From assembly GCA_016718385.1 (NCBI GenBank), contig JADKDK010000002.1:496001-560000 (forward strand): a DNA stretch of 64,000 bases. The letters run 5' to 3'. Origin of the DNA: Gammaproteobacteria bacterium. GTDB taxonomy: Bacteria > Pseudomonadota > Gammaproteobacteria > Pseudomonadales > UBA5518. The translations under genes and the position numbers were made by a program. The notes beneath the pieces were generated by a model. That model saw only the letters and a program-made list of their open reading frames with translations. It was not told the DNA's origin and did no database searches. This document shows, piece by piece, positions 16,393 through 26,943 of the stretch. The number at the start of each line of letters is the position of its first letter. Positions within the stretch are counted from its first letter, which is position 1.

Positions 16393-17469
16393 TCACCAGA
16401 GCTGAAGCTGCCTTGCCGGACGCGTCGCGCCGGTGAACCGGGTGCAATCGAGCGCCGGCCACCCCTCGCCGGCCAGGCCGCAACGGCGCGCAGCCACCGT
16501 GAAGCGGCGCGCGATCAGGTCGGCATACGGTCCCGAGCCGCGCATGCGCGAACCGAAGCGCGGATCGTTCTCGCGCCCCTCGCGGCTCTGGCGGATCAGG
16601 CTCATCACATGCTCCGCTCGCTCGGGGTAATGGCATTGCAGCCACTCGCGGAACAGCTCGCGCACCTCCCACGGCAGGCGCAGCAGGATCCAGGCGGCCT
16701 TGCGCGCGCCTGCGGCGGCGCTCGCGGCGAGTATCGCCTCCAGCTCGGCGTCGTTGATCATCGGGATCACCGGTGCGACCAGCACCCCGACCGGCACGCC
16801 CGCCTCCGTCAGCGCGCGCACCGCGCGCAAGCGCGCCGCACCCGAGGCCGTGCGCGGCTCGAGCCGCCGCTTCAGGCCGTCGTCCAGTGTCGTCACGCTG
16901 ACCATCACGTGGCACAGGCCGCGCGCGGCCATGCGTGCCAGGATGTCAGTGTCGCGCAGTACCAGCGCGGACTTGGTGATGATCGATACGGGCTGCGCGT
17001 GGCGCTCGCAGACCTCCAGCAGGCGCTGCGTGATGCCGAGCCCGGCCTCCACCGGCTGATAGGGATCGGTGTTGGCACCGAGCGTGATGGGCTCGCAGAC
17101 GTAACGCGGACTGCAGAGCTCGCGTTCGAGCACCTCGGCGGCGTTGGCCTTGAAGCGCAGCCGGCGCTCGAAATCCAGCCCCGGCGACAGGTCGATGTAG
17201 GCATGGCTCGGCCGCGCGTAGCAGTAGATGCAGCCGTGCTCGCAGCCGCGATAGGGATTCACCGACTGGCTGAAGGGCACGTCGGGCGAGCTGTTGCGCG
17301 CAATGATCGTGCGAGCCTGCTCGGGCAGCACTTCCTGCACGGCTCGCGGCGCGTCGGTGTCCTCCTCGTACCAGCCGTCGTGCACACGCTCGCGCTGCTG
17401 GCGCTCGAAACGTCCCGCCGGGTTGCCCAGGGCCGCGCGCCCCTTCAGGGCTGAGCAAGGGGTTTGCAT
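16393..17469 (-). CDS. PA0069-family radical SAM protein (spore photoproduct lyase-related), SOS-controlled
   Basis: The 358-residue protein is a radical SAM enzyme with the cluster motif CEHGCIYCY at residues 77-85, preceded by NPYRGCEHG, then GANTDPYQPVE, IITKSALVLRD and APVIPMINDAELE, all typical of the PA0069/Rv2578c branch related to spore photoproduct lyase. The reaction is not established; relatives are proposed to act on damaged DNA. A LexA box 38 bases upstream supports a DNA-damage role, and PA0069 itself is a known member of the Pseudomonas aeruginosa LexA regulon. ATG 17469 is used. msrA lies upstream on the same strand but is separated by the operator. Confidence 0.85.
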   Translation of the reverse strand: MQTPCSALKGRAALGNPAGRFERQQRERVHDGWYEEDTDAPRAVQEVLPEQARTIIARNSSPDVPFSQSVNPYRGCEHGCIYCYARPSHAYIDLSPGLDFERRLRFKANAAEVLERELCSPRYVCEPITLGANTDPYQPVEAGLGITQRLLEVCERHAQPVSIITKSALVLRDTDILARMAARGLCHVMVSVTTLDDGLKRRLEPRTASGAARLRAVRALTEAGVPVGVLVAPVIPMINDAELEAILAASAAAGARKAAWILLRLPWEVRELFREWLQCHYPERAEHVMSLIRQSREGRENDPRFGSRMRGSGPYADLIARRFTVAARRCGLAGEGWPALDCTRFTGATRPARQLQLW

Positions 17470-17506
17470 CGGGTGCGCCTCCTGGAGGCTGGATCACACC
17501 CGGTAA

Positions 17507-17522
17507 CTGTATATGCGTACAG
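17507..17522 (-). promoter_or_regulatory. LexA (SOS) box of the radical SAM gene
   Basis: CTGTATATGCGTACAG is an exact CTG-N10-CAG palindrome with an alternating AT-rich core, centred about 45 bases upstream of the minus-strand start at 17469. Confidence 0.85.
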
Positions 17523-17548
17523 CTTTATTGTACAGTCGGCATCGCAAC

Positions 17549-18164
17549 TCAGTGCGCGCTGCCCCAGAGTTCCTCGACCCGCGCATCGCGCCCGCAGCTG
17601 CGCCGGTAGTACGCGTAGCGCAGCGGGTTCTTGCGATAGTAATCCTGGTGGTAATCCTCGGCCGGGTGGAATGCAGCGGCCGGCTCGATCGTGGTGAACA
17701 CCCTGGCAAACCGTCCCGAGGCGAGGAGCGCGTCGCGGCTGGCCTCGGCGGCACGCCGTTCCTCGTCCGTGGCAGGGAAGATCGCGCTTCGGTACTGGTT
17801 ACCCGTGTCGCAGAACTGGCGGTCCTTCACCGTCGGGTCGATGTGTTTCCAGAAGTAATCGAGTAGCTGCGGCGTAGCTCACGCGTGCCGGATCGTAGCG
17901 CACGCGCACCGCCTCGGCGTGGCCGGTGCCTCCCGCGCTGACCTGCTCGTAATCCGGGTCGGGCACGTGGCCACCGGTATAGCCCGATTCGACGTCCAAC
18001 ACCCCGGGCAATTTTTCGAAATCGGCCTCGATACACCAGAAGCAGCCGCCCGCGAATACCGCGGTGGCACTCGCGGCTGACGGCGGCGCGGCCAGGGCCG
18101 GGCATGTCACGACCATCATGAGCACCAGTGCAGAGGACAGTTTCGCCAGATCGGGTCGCTTCAT
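17549..18164 (-). pseudogene. msrA: Frameshifted exported peptide-methionine (S)-S-oxide reductase MsrA
   Basis: MsrA reduces the S epimer of methionine sulfoxide. The N-terminal frame has a signal peptide (SSALVLMMVVTCPALA), the catalytic AGGCFWCIEADFEKLPG and GYTGGHVPDPDYEQVSAGGTGHAEAV; the C-terminal frame has KDRQFCDTGNQYRSAIF and AEDYHQDY. One extra G near 17870-17873 separates them: dropping it gives the expected SYAQLLDYFWKHIDPTVKD junction (short parts quoted). The ATG overlaps the msrB stop (ATGA), so both are one periplasmic repair operon. The lesion may be a sequencing error; all catalytic motifs are intact in sum. Confidence 0.85.
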
Positions 18165-18661
18165 GCCCGCAACTCCGGCAGCGCCTCGCCCGCCGGCACG
18201 AAGCGCAGCGCGACACCGTTGTTGCAGTAGCGCAGTCCCGTGGGCTGCGGGCCGTCGTCGAAGACATGGCCCTGGTGCCCGCCGCAGCGCGCGCAGTGGT
18301 ACTCCTTGCGCGGCAGTATCAGCTTGAAGTCGCGCCGGGTGCCCACCGCGTCCGGCAGCACGTCGAAGAAACTCGGCCAGCCGGTGCCGCTGTCGAACTT
18401 GTGCGCGCTGTCGAACAACGGCAGGAAGCAGGCCGCGCACACGAAGGTTCCCTCGCGTTTCTCCCCGTTCAGCGGGCTGCTGCCCGCCGGCTCGGTGGCC
18501 TCGTCGAACAGCACCGCGAAAGCCGGCGCTGGCAGCAGCGCCTTCCACTCCTCGCGCGTCTTGCGCAGGCGCTCGACCGCCTGCGTCGCAACACCCAGCG
18601 ACCACAGCGCCAGCGCCGCCGTCACCCACCGCACCCCTTGCACAAGATCCCGTCGCTTCAC
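18161..18661 (-). CDS. msrB: Peptide-methionine (R)-S-oxide reductase MsrB, membrane-anchored or exported
   Basis: MsrB reduces the R epimer of methionine sulfoxide in proteins. The 166-residue product has the two zinc pairs VCAAC and HCARC, the substrate-site DSGTGWPSFF, GHVFDDGP, and the catalytic cysteine in RYCNNG near the C-terminus. The N-terminus (KRRDLVQGVRWVTAALALWSLGVATQA) is a positively charged signal or anchor, so it works outside the cytoplasm like the following MsrA. I chose GTG 18661 with AGGAG 8-12 bases upstream; a much longer frame to 18904 overlaps the divergent SDR promoter. Confidence 0.88.
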   Translation of the reverse strand: MKRRDLVQGVRWVTAALALWSLGVATQAVERLRKTREEWKALLPAPAFAVLFDEATEPAGSSPLNGEKREGTFVCAACFLPLFDSAHKFDSGTGWPSFFDVLPDAVGTRRDFKLILPRKEYHCARCGGHQGHVFDDGPQPTGLRYCNNGVALRFVPAGEALPELRA

Positions 18662-18876
18662 CTGCTCTTCTCCTGCAATGCCATGATGCCCGCCGCCACC
18701 GCGACGCGTGCGCATATGCGCGATGCCGTTACTGTGACGCCGGCGCAGCGCTGAAAGTTCCGGACCGGCTGCGTGCACGACTGCCACCCCTCGACCCGGC
18801 GGAATGAACCGTTGACGCGAGCGCCCGCCTGAAGCGATCCTGCGCGGCCTCGAACCTGCGACCCGGAGTACCCATC

Positions 18877-19650
18877 GTGAACCCTGCAACATCGCATTCG
18901 CCATTGAGTGGCGTGATCGTCACCGGCGGCGCCTCGGGCATCGGCCTCGCCTCGGCCGAGGCGCTCGCCGCGGCCGGACGGCCGGTCGCGATCTGGGACC
19001 TGCGTGCCGCCGACGCCGAGCGCGTGGCGCACGACATCGCATCGCGCTTTGGCGTCACCTGCATCGGCCTCGGTATCGACCTGTGCGGCACGGACGGCAT
19101 CGATGCGGCGGTCGCCGCCACGCGCACCGCGCTGCACTCGATCGGGGGGCTGGTGCACGCGGCCGGCGTGTCGCTGGCCATCCCGCTCGAAGATCTCGAT
19201 GTGCCGCAGTGGGACACCGTGCTCAACGTGAACCTGCGCGCGCTGCCCTTCGTGGTGAAGGCGATCCGCGCCGACCTCGCGACCAATGCCGGCTCGGCCG
19301 TGGTCGGCATCGCCTCGATCAACGCCACGCTGGGCAACTGGATGAACCCCGCCTACACCGCCTCGAAGGGAGGCATGCTGTCGCTGGTGCGCTCGCTCGC
19401 CGACGACCTCGGGCGCGACGGCGTGCGCGTCAACGCCGTCTCCCCGGGCCAGATCCGCACGCCGATGATGCAGCCCGTGCTCGACCATCTCTCGGACGAG
19501 GCCTTCACGAAGCGCATCCTGCTCGGGCGCATCGGGGAGCCACGCGAGATCGCCGCGGTGGTGCGCTTCCTGCTCTCGGACGAGGCCAGCTACGTCACGG
19601 CGGCGGAAATCGTGGTAGACGGCGGCAACATCTCCTCGCAACGCGTCTGA
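18877..19650 (+). CDS. Short-chain dehydrogenase/reductase
   Basis: The 257-residue protein is a classical SDR oxidoreductase: the NAD(P)-binding TGGASGIG near residue 16, DLRAADAE at the cofactor-specificity loop (Asp suggests NAD preference), HAAG, the catalytic SINATLGNWMNPAYTASK with Ser, Tyr and Lys, and SPGQIRTPM. The C-terminal VTAAEIVVDGGNISSQRV is the normal SDR finish. Start at GTG 18877, with CGGAG upstream. It stands divergently from msrB. Substrate cannot be read from sequence; FabG-like or sugar/steroid alcohol dehydrogenases share these motifs. Confidence 0.85.
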   Translation: MNPATSHSPLSGVIVTGGASGIGLASAEALAAAGRPVAIWDLRAADAERVAHDIASRFGVTCIGLGIDLCGTDGIDAAVAATRTALHSIGGLVHAAGVSLAIPLEDLDVPQWDTVLNVNLRALPFVVKAIRADLATNAGSAVVGIASINATLGNWMNPAYTASKGGMLSLVRSLADDLGRDGVRVNAVSPGQIRTPMMQPVLDHLSDEAFTKRILLGRIGEPREIAAVVRFLLSDEASYVTAAEIVVDGGNISSQRV

Positions 19651-19714
19651 GCGCGGCACGCAACGCGGTGCCGGCCACGGCGCAACGAGCGCTCGCACGC
19701 GCCGCGATCTGCGC

Positions 19715-21982
19715 ATGAACCGGCGCCGGCTTCGTTCCGTCCTGCTCGTTGCGGCCTCCGCGCTGCTGCTGGGCGCGCTGGCGCTGACCCTGTGGCTGCG
19801 CCAGCACCCCGAAAGCGTCATTACCGCACTCAATGCGCGCCTGCCCCCGGGCATCGCGCTCGGCGAGTTGCGCGGCCTGCGGGTCTCCGCCGTGGGCGGG
19901 CGGGTAGAACTGCTCGCGCTGGAGGCGAACGGCACGGCGCTGCGCATCGAGGACGCGCGCTGGTTCTGGCGCATCACCGGCATCTGGCCGCTCGCCGTCG
20001 AACCGCAACGGGTCGGCATGCGCGCCCTCGGCGTGCGACTCGCGGCGACGGACAACGTCGCGCTGTTGCCGCGCTTCTGGCTCAGTGACTGGTGGCCGCT
20101 GCTTGCCCGCATGAGCGCGGCCAGCGAACAGTTGCGCATCGAGGACAGCGAGGGCACCCGGCTGCTCGACGGACGTATCGAGGCCAGCGACGGCGGCGCG
20201 AGCGGCAATGCCACGCTGCGCGTCACCGGCTTGCCCGCGCTCGCGCTGCAGTGGCAGCCCCACGCCGACATGCCCCTGGCCTGGCAGGTGGACTGGCGCG
20301 GCGAGTCCGTCGCAGGGCCGAACGGCACGCTGCTGCTGCGGGCCACGCCGAGCGGCGCCGACTGGCAGCTCGAGGCACAATTGCCGGCGCTGGAGGCTTA
20401 CGGGCTACAGTTGCGCGGGTTGACGCTGTCCGCGCAGGGCAGCAGCGACCTGTTCGAGGGCAGCGGCCCGCTCGCCTCAGCCACGCTGCACCTCGGCGGC
20501 AAGGCCGATACGCCGCGCGGCGAGGCGAGCGCGCAATGCACCGGCGCGTTGCAGGTGCAGCAGTCGCGGCAATCCACGCTGGACGTCACGGCGTGCGAGG
20601 CCGCGCTCGCCGGCGCCACGTTCGCGCTGGCCGCACCGCTCGCCCTCGTGCTCGACGCGGCGTTGACGCCCGAGCGGCTCGACACCGCCGGCGGCACGGT
20701 GAAGCTGCGCGGACTGACGCAGGCGCCGTGGACGCTGGAGGACCTGCAGCTGACGCTGCAGGAGGGCACGCTGTGGCAGGCGGCCCCAACCGCGCTCGCC
20801 CTGCCCGACGCGGAAATGGCCGCGACGATTGCCCACGTCGGCAGCGACTCGCATGCCACGCTGCACGGACGCCTGACCGGGCTGAGCGCCAATGGCGCGA
20901 ACCGGGGCGCGAAGCTCGACGGCAAGCTCGAACTGCGCCGGGGCGCCCACATGCTGAAGGCGCTCGACCTCGATACCCGCTTCGACGCGAACCCCGAAAA
21001 GCTGCGCGTCGAGGGCGCGCTCTCGCGCGCCAGGCCGGGAAAGCTGCTCGCCTGGCACGGCGACTACGCCTTCGCCAATGCCGGATACCGCGCCACGCTG
21101 ACGCTGGATTCGTCCGACTGGGACTGGGGCAAGGGGCTGTTGCGCACGCTGCTCGGCGCGAAGCAGACCCTGGTGCCGGGCGATCTGCTGGGCGGTGAGT
21201 TGCGTGCCACGGCCATCGTGCGCGGAACGCCTGACCGCATGCGCATCGCGATCGACGCCAGCGCGCGGCGGCTCGCCGGCATCGCCGCGGGCATGGGCGT
21301 CGTCGGCCTCGACTGCGGCCCGATCGCGCTCACGATAGAGAACGGCGTCATCGGCGCGTTCAGCGACCTGCCCTGCACCGTCGACAGCGTCAACGCCGGC
21401 ATCACGCTGGACCGCCTGCGGGCCACGCTGCACCACGGCGCGCCCGGCTGGTCGCTGCACGATGTGGCCGGCGAACTCTTCGGCGGGCGCTTTGGTACCG
21501 CGTCCATCGGGCCGCTCGGCGCGGCACCCATCGACACCGGCATCAGCCTGCAGGCTATCGACCTCGCCCGGGTCGGCAAACTGCTGGACGATCCCGACCT
21601 GACCCTCACCGGCGCGCTGGACGGCACGCTGCCGGTACACATCGAGGGCGGCATGTTCACGGTGCGTCAGGGCGAGGTGCACAGCACGGCACCGGGCGTG
21701 ATCCGTTACCGCCCGGCCACACCGCCGGCGGACGAATCGGCGCAGATTGCGCTCAGCCGCAAGGCGCTGTCGAACCTGGAGTTCGACACCCTGGAGGCAA
21801 CGCTCGATTACGCCGCGGACGGCCAGCTCGCGCTGGCGGCCCGGATACGCGGGCGCAACCCGGACCTGGACGCGAAGAGGCCGGTGCACCTGAATTTGAC
21901 TCTGGAGACCAACTTGCGCACCCTGATGCGCAGCCTGACCACCGGGGACCGCATCAGCGAATGGCTCGAACAGGAGATGTAG
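19715..21982 (+). CDS. ydbH: YdbH-family intermembrane lipid-transport protein
   Basis: YdbH is one of the AsmA-like bridge proteins (with TamB and YhdP) that carry phospholipids between inner and outer membranes. The 755-residue product has one N-terminal membrane helix (SVLLVAASALLLGALALTLW) followed by a long beta-rich, repeat-like periplasmic body; the C-terminal segment RVGKLLDDPDLTLTGALDGTLPV, then GGMFTVRQGEVHSTAPGVIRY, is diagnostic of the DUF-type YdbH end (quoted in short parts). It is shorter than the E. coli protein (879). ynbE and ydbL follow as in E. coli. Its stop TAG is the second to fourth base of a REP head (GTAGG), so the coding end abuts the repeat cluster exactly. Confidence 0.85.
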   Translation: MNRRRLRSVLLVAASALLLGALALTLWLRQHPESVITALNARLPPGIALGELRGLRVSAVGGRVELLALEANGTALRIEDARWFWRITGIWPLAVEPQRVGMRALGVRLAATDNVALLPRFWLSDWWPLLARMSAASEQLRIEDSEGTRLLDGRIEASDGGASGNATLRVTGLPALALQWQPHADMPLAWQVDWRGESVAGPNGTLLLRATPSGADWQLEAQLPALEAYGLQLRGLTLSAQGSSDLFEGSGPLASATLHLGGKADTPRGEASAQCTGALQVQQSRQSTLDVTACEAALAGATFALAAPLALVLDAALTPERLDTAGGTVKLRGLTQAPWTLEDLQLTLQEGTLWQAAPTALALPDAEMAATIAHVGSDSHATLHGRLTGLSANGANRGAKLDGKLELRRGAHMLKALDLDTRFDANPEKLRVEGALSRARPGKLLAWHGDYAFANAGYRATLTLDSSDWDWGKGLLRTLLGAKQTLVPGDLLGGELRATAIVRGTPDRMRIAIDASARRLAGIAAGMGVVGLDCGPIALTIENGVIGAFSDLPCTVDSVNAGITLDRLRATLHHGAPGWSLHDVAGELFGGRFGTASIGPLGAAPIDTGISLQAIDLARVGKLLDDPDLTLTGALDGTLPVHIEGGMFTVRQGEVHSTAPGVIRYRPATPPADESAQIALSRKALSNLEFDTLEATLDYAADGQLALAARIRGRNPDLDAKRPVHLNLTLETNLRTLMRSLTTGDRISEWLEQEM

Positions 21983-22149
21983 GTCGGGCTTGTACGTCGG
22001 GCTCGTAGGTCGGGCTCGTAGGTCGGGCTTCAGCCCGACAAGACGCAGGCGCCCCGTCGGCATGAATGCCGACCTACGCCGCAAGGGTTCGGCAAAGCCG
22101 AACCCGCCGGATCGACGCAGGCACCCGTCGGCATTTATGCCGACCTACG
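21979..22149 (+). repeat. REP-like cluster between ydbH and ynbE
   Basis: It starts with tandem partial units GTAGGTCGGGCTC (four copies with small changes, 21979-22020), then a complete unit TCGGGCT-TC-AGCCCGACA, an inverted GTCGGCAT-GA-ATGCCGACCTACG at about 22053, a different palindrome GGGTTCGGC-AAA-GCCGAACCC at about 22087, and GTCGGCAT-TT-ATGCCGACCTACG at about 22129. Stems differ but pair fully. The first TAG stops ydbH. Confidence 0.8.
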
Positions 22150-22188
22150 GCGCAAGGGACAGACGCGATACGCCACATGGAGAACGCG

Positions 22189-22380
22189 ATGCATTTTCGC
22201 CACACGATGCTTGTGCTCCTGGCACTTCTCGCCGCGGGCGCCTGCACACCGACGGTGAAGGTCGAGGCGCCCGAGAAACCGATCACGATCAACCTGAACG
22301 TCAAGATCGAGCACGAAATCCGCGTCAAGGTGGACCGCGAGCTCGAATCACTGTTCGAGGAAGACAACGGCCTGTTCTGA
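22189..22380 (+). CDS. ynbE: YnbE-family small outer-membrane lipoprotein
   Basis: The 63-residue product has a lipoprotein signal (MLVLLALLAAGACTPTV, lipidated Cys near residue 18) and the YnbE body KPITINLNVKIEHEIRVKVDRELE. E. coli YnbE (61 residues) is the outer-membrane partner of YdbH and forms a beta-stacked oligomer with it. I chose ATG 22189, with GGAG six bases upstream, over ATG 22177. It is separated from ydbH by the REP cluster, unusual for an otherwise compact trio. Confidence 0.88.
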   Translation: MHFRHTMLVLLALLAAGACTPTVKVEAPEKPITINLNVKIEHEIRVKVDRELESLFEEDNGLF

Positions 22381-22430
22381 GGAAGCTGCTCCGGGCGCGG
22401 ATACGCACCCGGCGATGCCTGGAGACGACT

Positions 22431-22763
22431 ATGCGCAAGACCTTGAGAATTCTGCTCACCGCCGCCGCGATCACCGCCGCCAGCGCCGCCCTCGCGCTCG
22501 ACGTGCAGGAAGCGAAGAGCGCCGGCTGGGTCGGCGAGCAACGCGACGGCTACCTCGGGCTCGTCACCTCCTCGGCGCCACCCGAGGCGAGGCAGCTGGT
22601 CACCGAGATCAACCAGGCGCGACGCGCCAGCTACCAGGAAATCGCCGGGAAGAACGGCATCGAGCTGCGCGCGGTGGAGCTGCTCGCCGCCGAGAAGGCC
22701 CTGCAGAAGACCCCGTCGGGCCAGTTCATCCAGGCCGAAGACGGCAGCTGGTCCAGGAAATAG
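22431..22763 (+). CDS. ydbL: YdbL-family periplasmic protein
   Basis: The 110-residue product has a cleavable signal (MRKTLRILLTAAAITAASAALA) and the YdbL/DUF1318 core: AKSAGWVGEQRDGYLGLV, QLVTEINQARRASYQEIAGKN in short form, and the C-terminal QFIQAEDGSWSRK. In E. coli YdbL works as a chaperone that controls YnbE oligomerisation during YdbH-YnbE bridge assembly. It is 50 bases after ynbE, with GGAGA nine bases before ATG. A hairpin follows the stop. Confidence 0.88.
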   Translation: MRKTLRILLTAAAITAASAALALDVQEAKSAGWVGEQRDGYLGLVTSSAPPEARQLVTEINQARRASYQEIAGKNGIELRAVELLAAEKALQKTPSGQFIQAEDGSWSRK

Positions 22764-22768
22764 GCCCG

Positions 22769-22799
22769 GCGTGGCCTTCCGGGCCACGCTCTCTATAAT
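22769..22799 (+). promoter_or_regulatory. Hairpin after ydbL followed by a -10 box for maeB
   Basis: GCGTGGCC and GGCCACGC (22769-22776 and 22782-22789) form an 8-bp stem; TATAAT follows at 22794-22799, 65 bases before the maeB ATG. The stem has no T-run but could end the ydbHL transcript. No good -35 box is visible. Confidence 0.45.
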
Positions 22800-22864
22800 C
22801 CCGCCTCCTTCCCCCCGGCCGGGCGCCATCGAGTGCCCGGCTCACCGTGCCGGAGCATCGCCAG

Positions 22865-25153
<2,289 letters not shown>

Positions 25154-25172
25154 GAGCGCAACGGGATCGCGC

Positions 25173-25946
25173 GTGAACCAGCCCCGATACGACCTGTCCG
25201 GGCGCGTCGCGTTCATCTCCGGCGCCTCGGCCGGCATCGGCGCGCATCTCGCCCGGCTCTATGCTGCGGCAGGCGCTGCGGTGGTACTGGGGGCACGGCG
25301 CCTGGAGCGCTGCGAAGCGCTGGCGGCGCAGATCACGGCAGCGGGCGGACGCGCGCTGGCCGTGCCACTCGACGTGACGGAGGAGCCTTCGCTCATCGCG
25401 GCCTTCGACGCGGCCGAAGCCGCTTTCGGCGCGCCCGACGTGGTCGTGGCAAACGCCGGCATCGGGACCGGCGGGCGATCGACCGATGTGCCGCTGGACA
25501 GCCTGCGCGCGCTGGTCGACACCAATTTCACCGGGCTCTACCTCTCCGCACGCGAAGGGGCGAAGCGGATGATCGCCGCGGGGAGCCGGGAGAGCGAACG
25601 CGGGCGCATCATCCTGATCGGGTCGATGACCGCGCACATGAGCAACCAGGGCGATGCGGCCTATGCCGCGCTGAAGGCGGGGGTGGAACACCTCGGGCGG
25701 CAGTTCGCGCGCGAATGGATCCGCCTCGGCATCAACGTCAACACCGTGCACCCCGGCATCATACCGACCGGTAGCAACGCGGACTGGTTCGCCGGCGCGC
25801 GCGGTGAGGCCCAGATCGCCGGCCTGCCGCGCCGGCGCCTGGTCGACCTGGGCGCGCTCGATGACATCATGCTGCTGCTGGCCGCCGACGCCTCGCGACA
25901 GCTCACGGGCACGGCGATCACCATCGATGACGGGCAATCGCTCTAG
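25173..25946 (+). CDS. Short-chain dehydrogenase/reductase
   Basis: The 257-residue classical SDR has the cofactor site SGASAGIG near residue 17, ARRLERCE at the specificity loop (Arg suggests NADP), NAGIG, a catalytic Ser in LIGSMTAH and the YAALK pair near residue 165, then HPGIIPTGSN. The unusual HPGIIPTGSNADWF loop may shape the substrate site. Start GTG 25173, 19 bases after maeB, so it may share that transcript and NADPH supply. Its TAG stop overlaps the stop of the convergent gene in the palindrome CTAG. Confidence 0.85.
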   Translation: MNQPRYDLSGRVAFISGASAGIGAHLARLYAAAGAAVVLGARRLERCEALAAQITAAGGRALAVPLDVTEEPSLIAAFDAAEAAFGAPDVVVANAGIGTGGRSTDVPLDSLRALVDTNFTGLYLSAREGAKRMIAAGSRESERGRIILIGSMTAHMSNQGDAAYAALKAGVEHLGRQFAREWIRLGINVNTVHPGIIPTGSNADWFAGARGEAQIAGLPRRRLVDLGALDDIMLLLAADASRQLTGTAITIDDGQSL

Positions 25947-26863
25947 CGGCGGGACACCGGATCCTGCGCGGCGAGCGAACTCAGCGGCACGAGGCCGATC
26001 TCGGCGCAGAACAGGCGCTCACCGGCACCGGTGTAGCCGAGACACCGGTGCACGCGCTGCTCCCGGCGCAGACCGGTGGTGGGCACGTCGCCCGGTGGCT
26101 GGCCAGCCGAAACCAGCATGTTGAGCCTGTCGTTGCTGCGCAGGCGCAGGGCGACATCCCGGTCGACCACGATGTCGTGATAGGAATACACCATGGGTGC
26201 CCGCAGAAAATCGTGGCCATGCCGGGTGCCGCGCTCGAGCAGCGCGCAGGAAACCAGGCTGACGGGGAACAATTCGCTGAAGCGGACGCGGTCTTCGAAC
26301 TCATCGAAATAGACGGCGGGATCCACGTTCGCGCCCAGCAGGAAATTCTTGGCGTTCGCCGTGCTCATGAACTTGCGCTTGAGGAAGTATTCCGTTCCCG
26401 GCACGTCGCTGCGATCCTGGATGTCATTCAATCGCGACGGTTCCACCGGTGTGGGCAGATCACCCGGCGCGTCCGCCACGAAGCGGATATGGCCCGTCAG
26501 GGCGAGGCTGCGCTCCGTACGCAGCGCGATGCGGTGACTGACAGTGGCGCCATCCCCGCCGAGTTGCGCCGGCTTGATCGCGAGCATCACGTCGTCGTCC
26601 ACGCGCACCGCATCGGCGAAGGTGATGCGCACGTGCAGGTAGCGCTGCTGCAGCGGCGCGGCTGCGTGCAGCATCGAGACGCCGTGCAGTGCAAAGCTCG
26701 AGAGCTGGAAGCCGAGCGCGATTGCCCCGCCGAAGGGGTTGCCCTCGATGCGCTGCCACTTGTTGCGATCATGGAACGGGTTGAAATCGTCGGTCGCGAA
26801 ACGCGCGACATCGATGTGCAGTGCCGAAAAGCGCGCGTTCAGCGGTTGCGGTTCTGCGTTCAT
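25943..26863 (-). CDS. Unknown protein with MaoC/hotdog-like N-terminal half
   Basis: The 306-residue product contains VARFATDDFNPFHDRNKWQR near residue 18 and FGGAIALGFQLSSFAL near 45, which resemble the DxNPxH and GxxxHG segments of MaoC-type hotdog hydratases and thioesterases; the His after NPF is present. A second half (about 160-306) contains FSELFPVSLVSCALLERGTRHG and LCAEIGLVPLSS-like text and may be a second hotdog. I do not recognise a specific family. ATG 26863 is supported by the start of homologous-looking sequence. It is convergent with the preceding SDR, the two stops overlapping by three bases. Confidence 0.5.
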   Translation of the reverse strand: MNAEPQPLNARFSALHIDVARFATDDFNPFHDRNKWQRIEGNPFGGAIALGFQLSSFALHGVSMLHAAAPLQQRYLHVRITFADAVRVDDDVMLAIKPAQLGGDGATVSHRIALRTERSLALTGHIRFVADAPGDLPTPVEPSRLNDIQDRSDVPGTEYFLKRKFMSTANAKNFLLGANVDPAVYFDEFEDRVRFSELFPVSLVSCALLERGTRHGHDFLRAPMVYSYHDIVVDRDVALRLRSNDRLNMLVSAGQPPGDVPTTGLRREQRVHRCLGYTGAGERLFCAEIGLVPLSSLAAQDPVSRR

Positions 26864-26943
26864 GCCCCGGGGACCCGATCGAGCGTGATGGTGCACCCGA
26901 GTATAGCCGCGCGCTGCCGTTGATCCGGGCATCGATGCAACGA

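Noticed and set aside
16425..17496. A TGATCC element upstream of the radical SAM gene as a third RpoE promoter
   Set aside because: TGATCC is present on the minus strand at 17496-17491, but no CGTA follows at 16 bases; the LexA box explains control better.
21979..22149. CRISPR array
   Set aside because: Units are short GTAG-headed palindromes in mixed orientation and irregular spacing, with no spacers of constant length and no cas genes.
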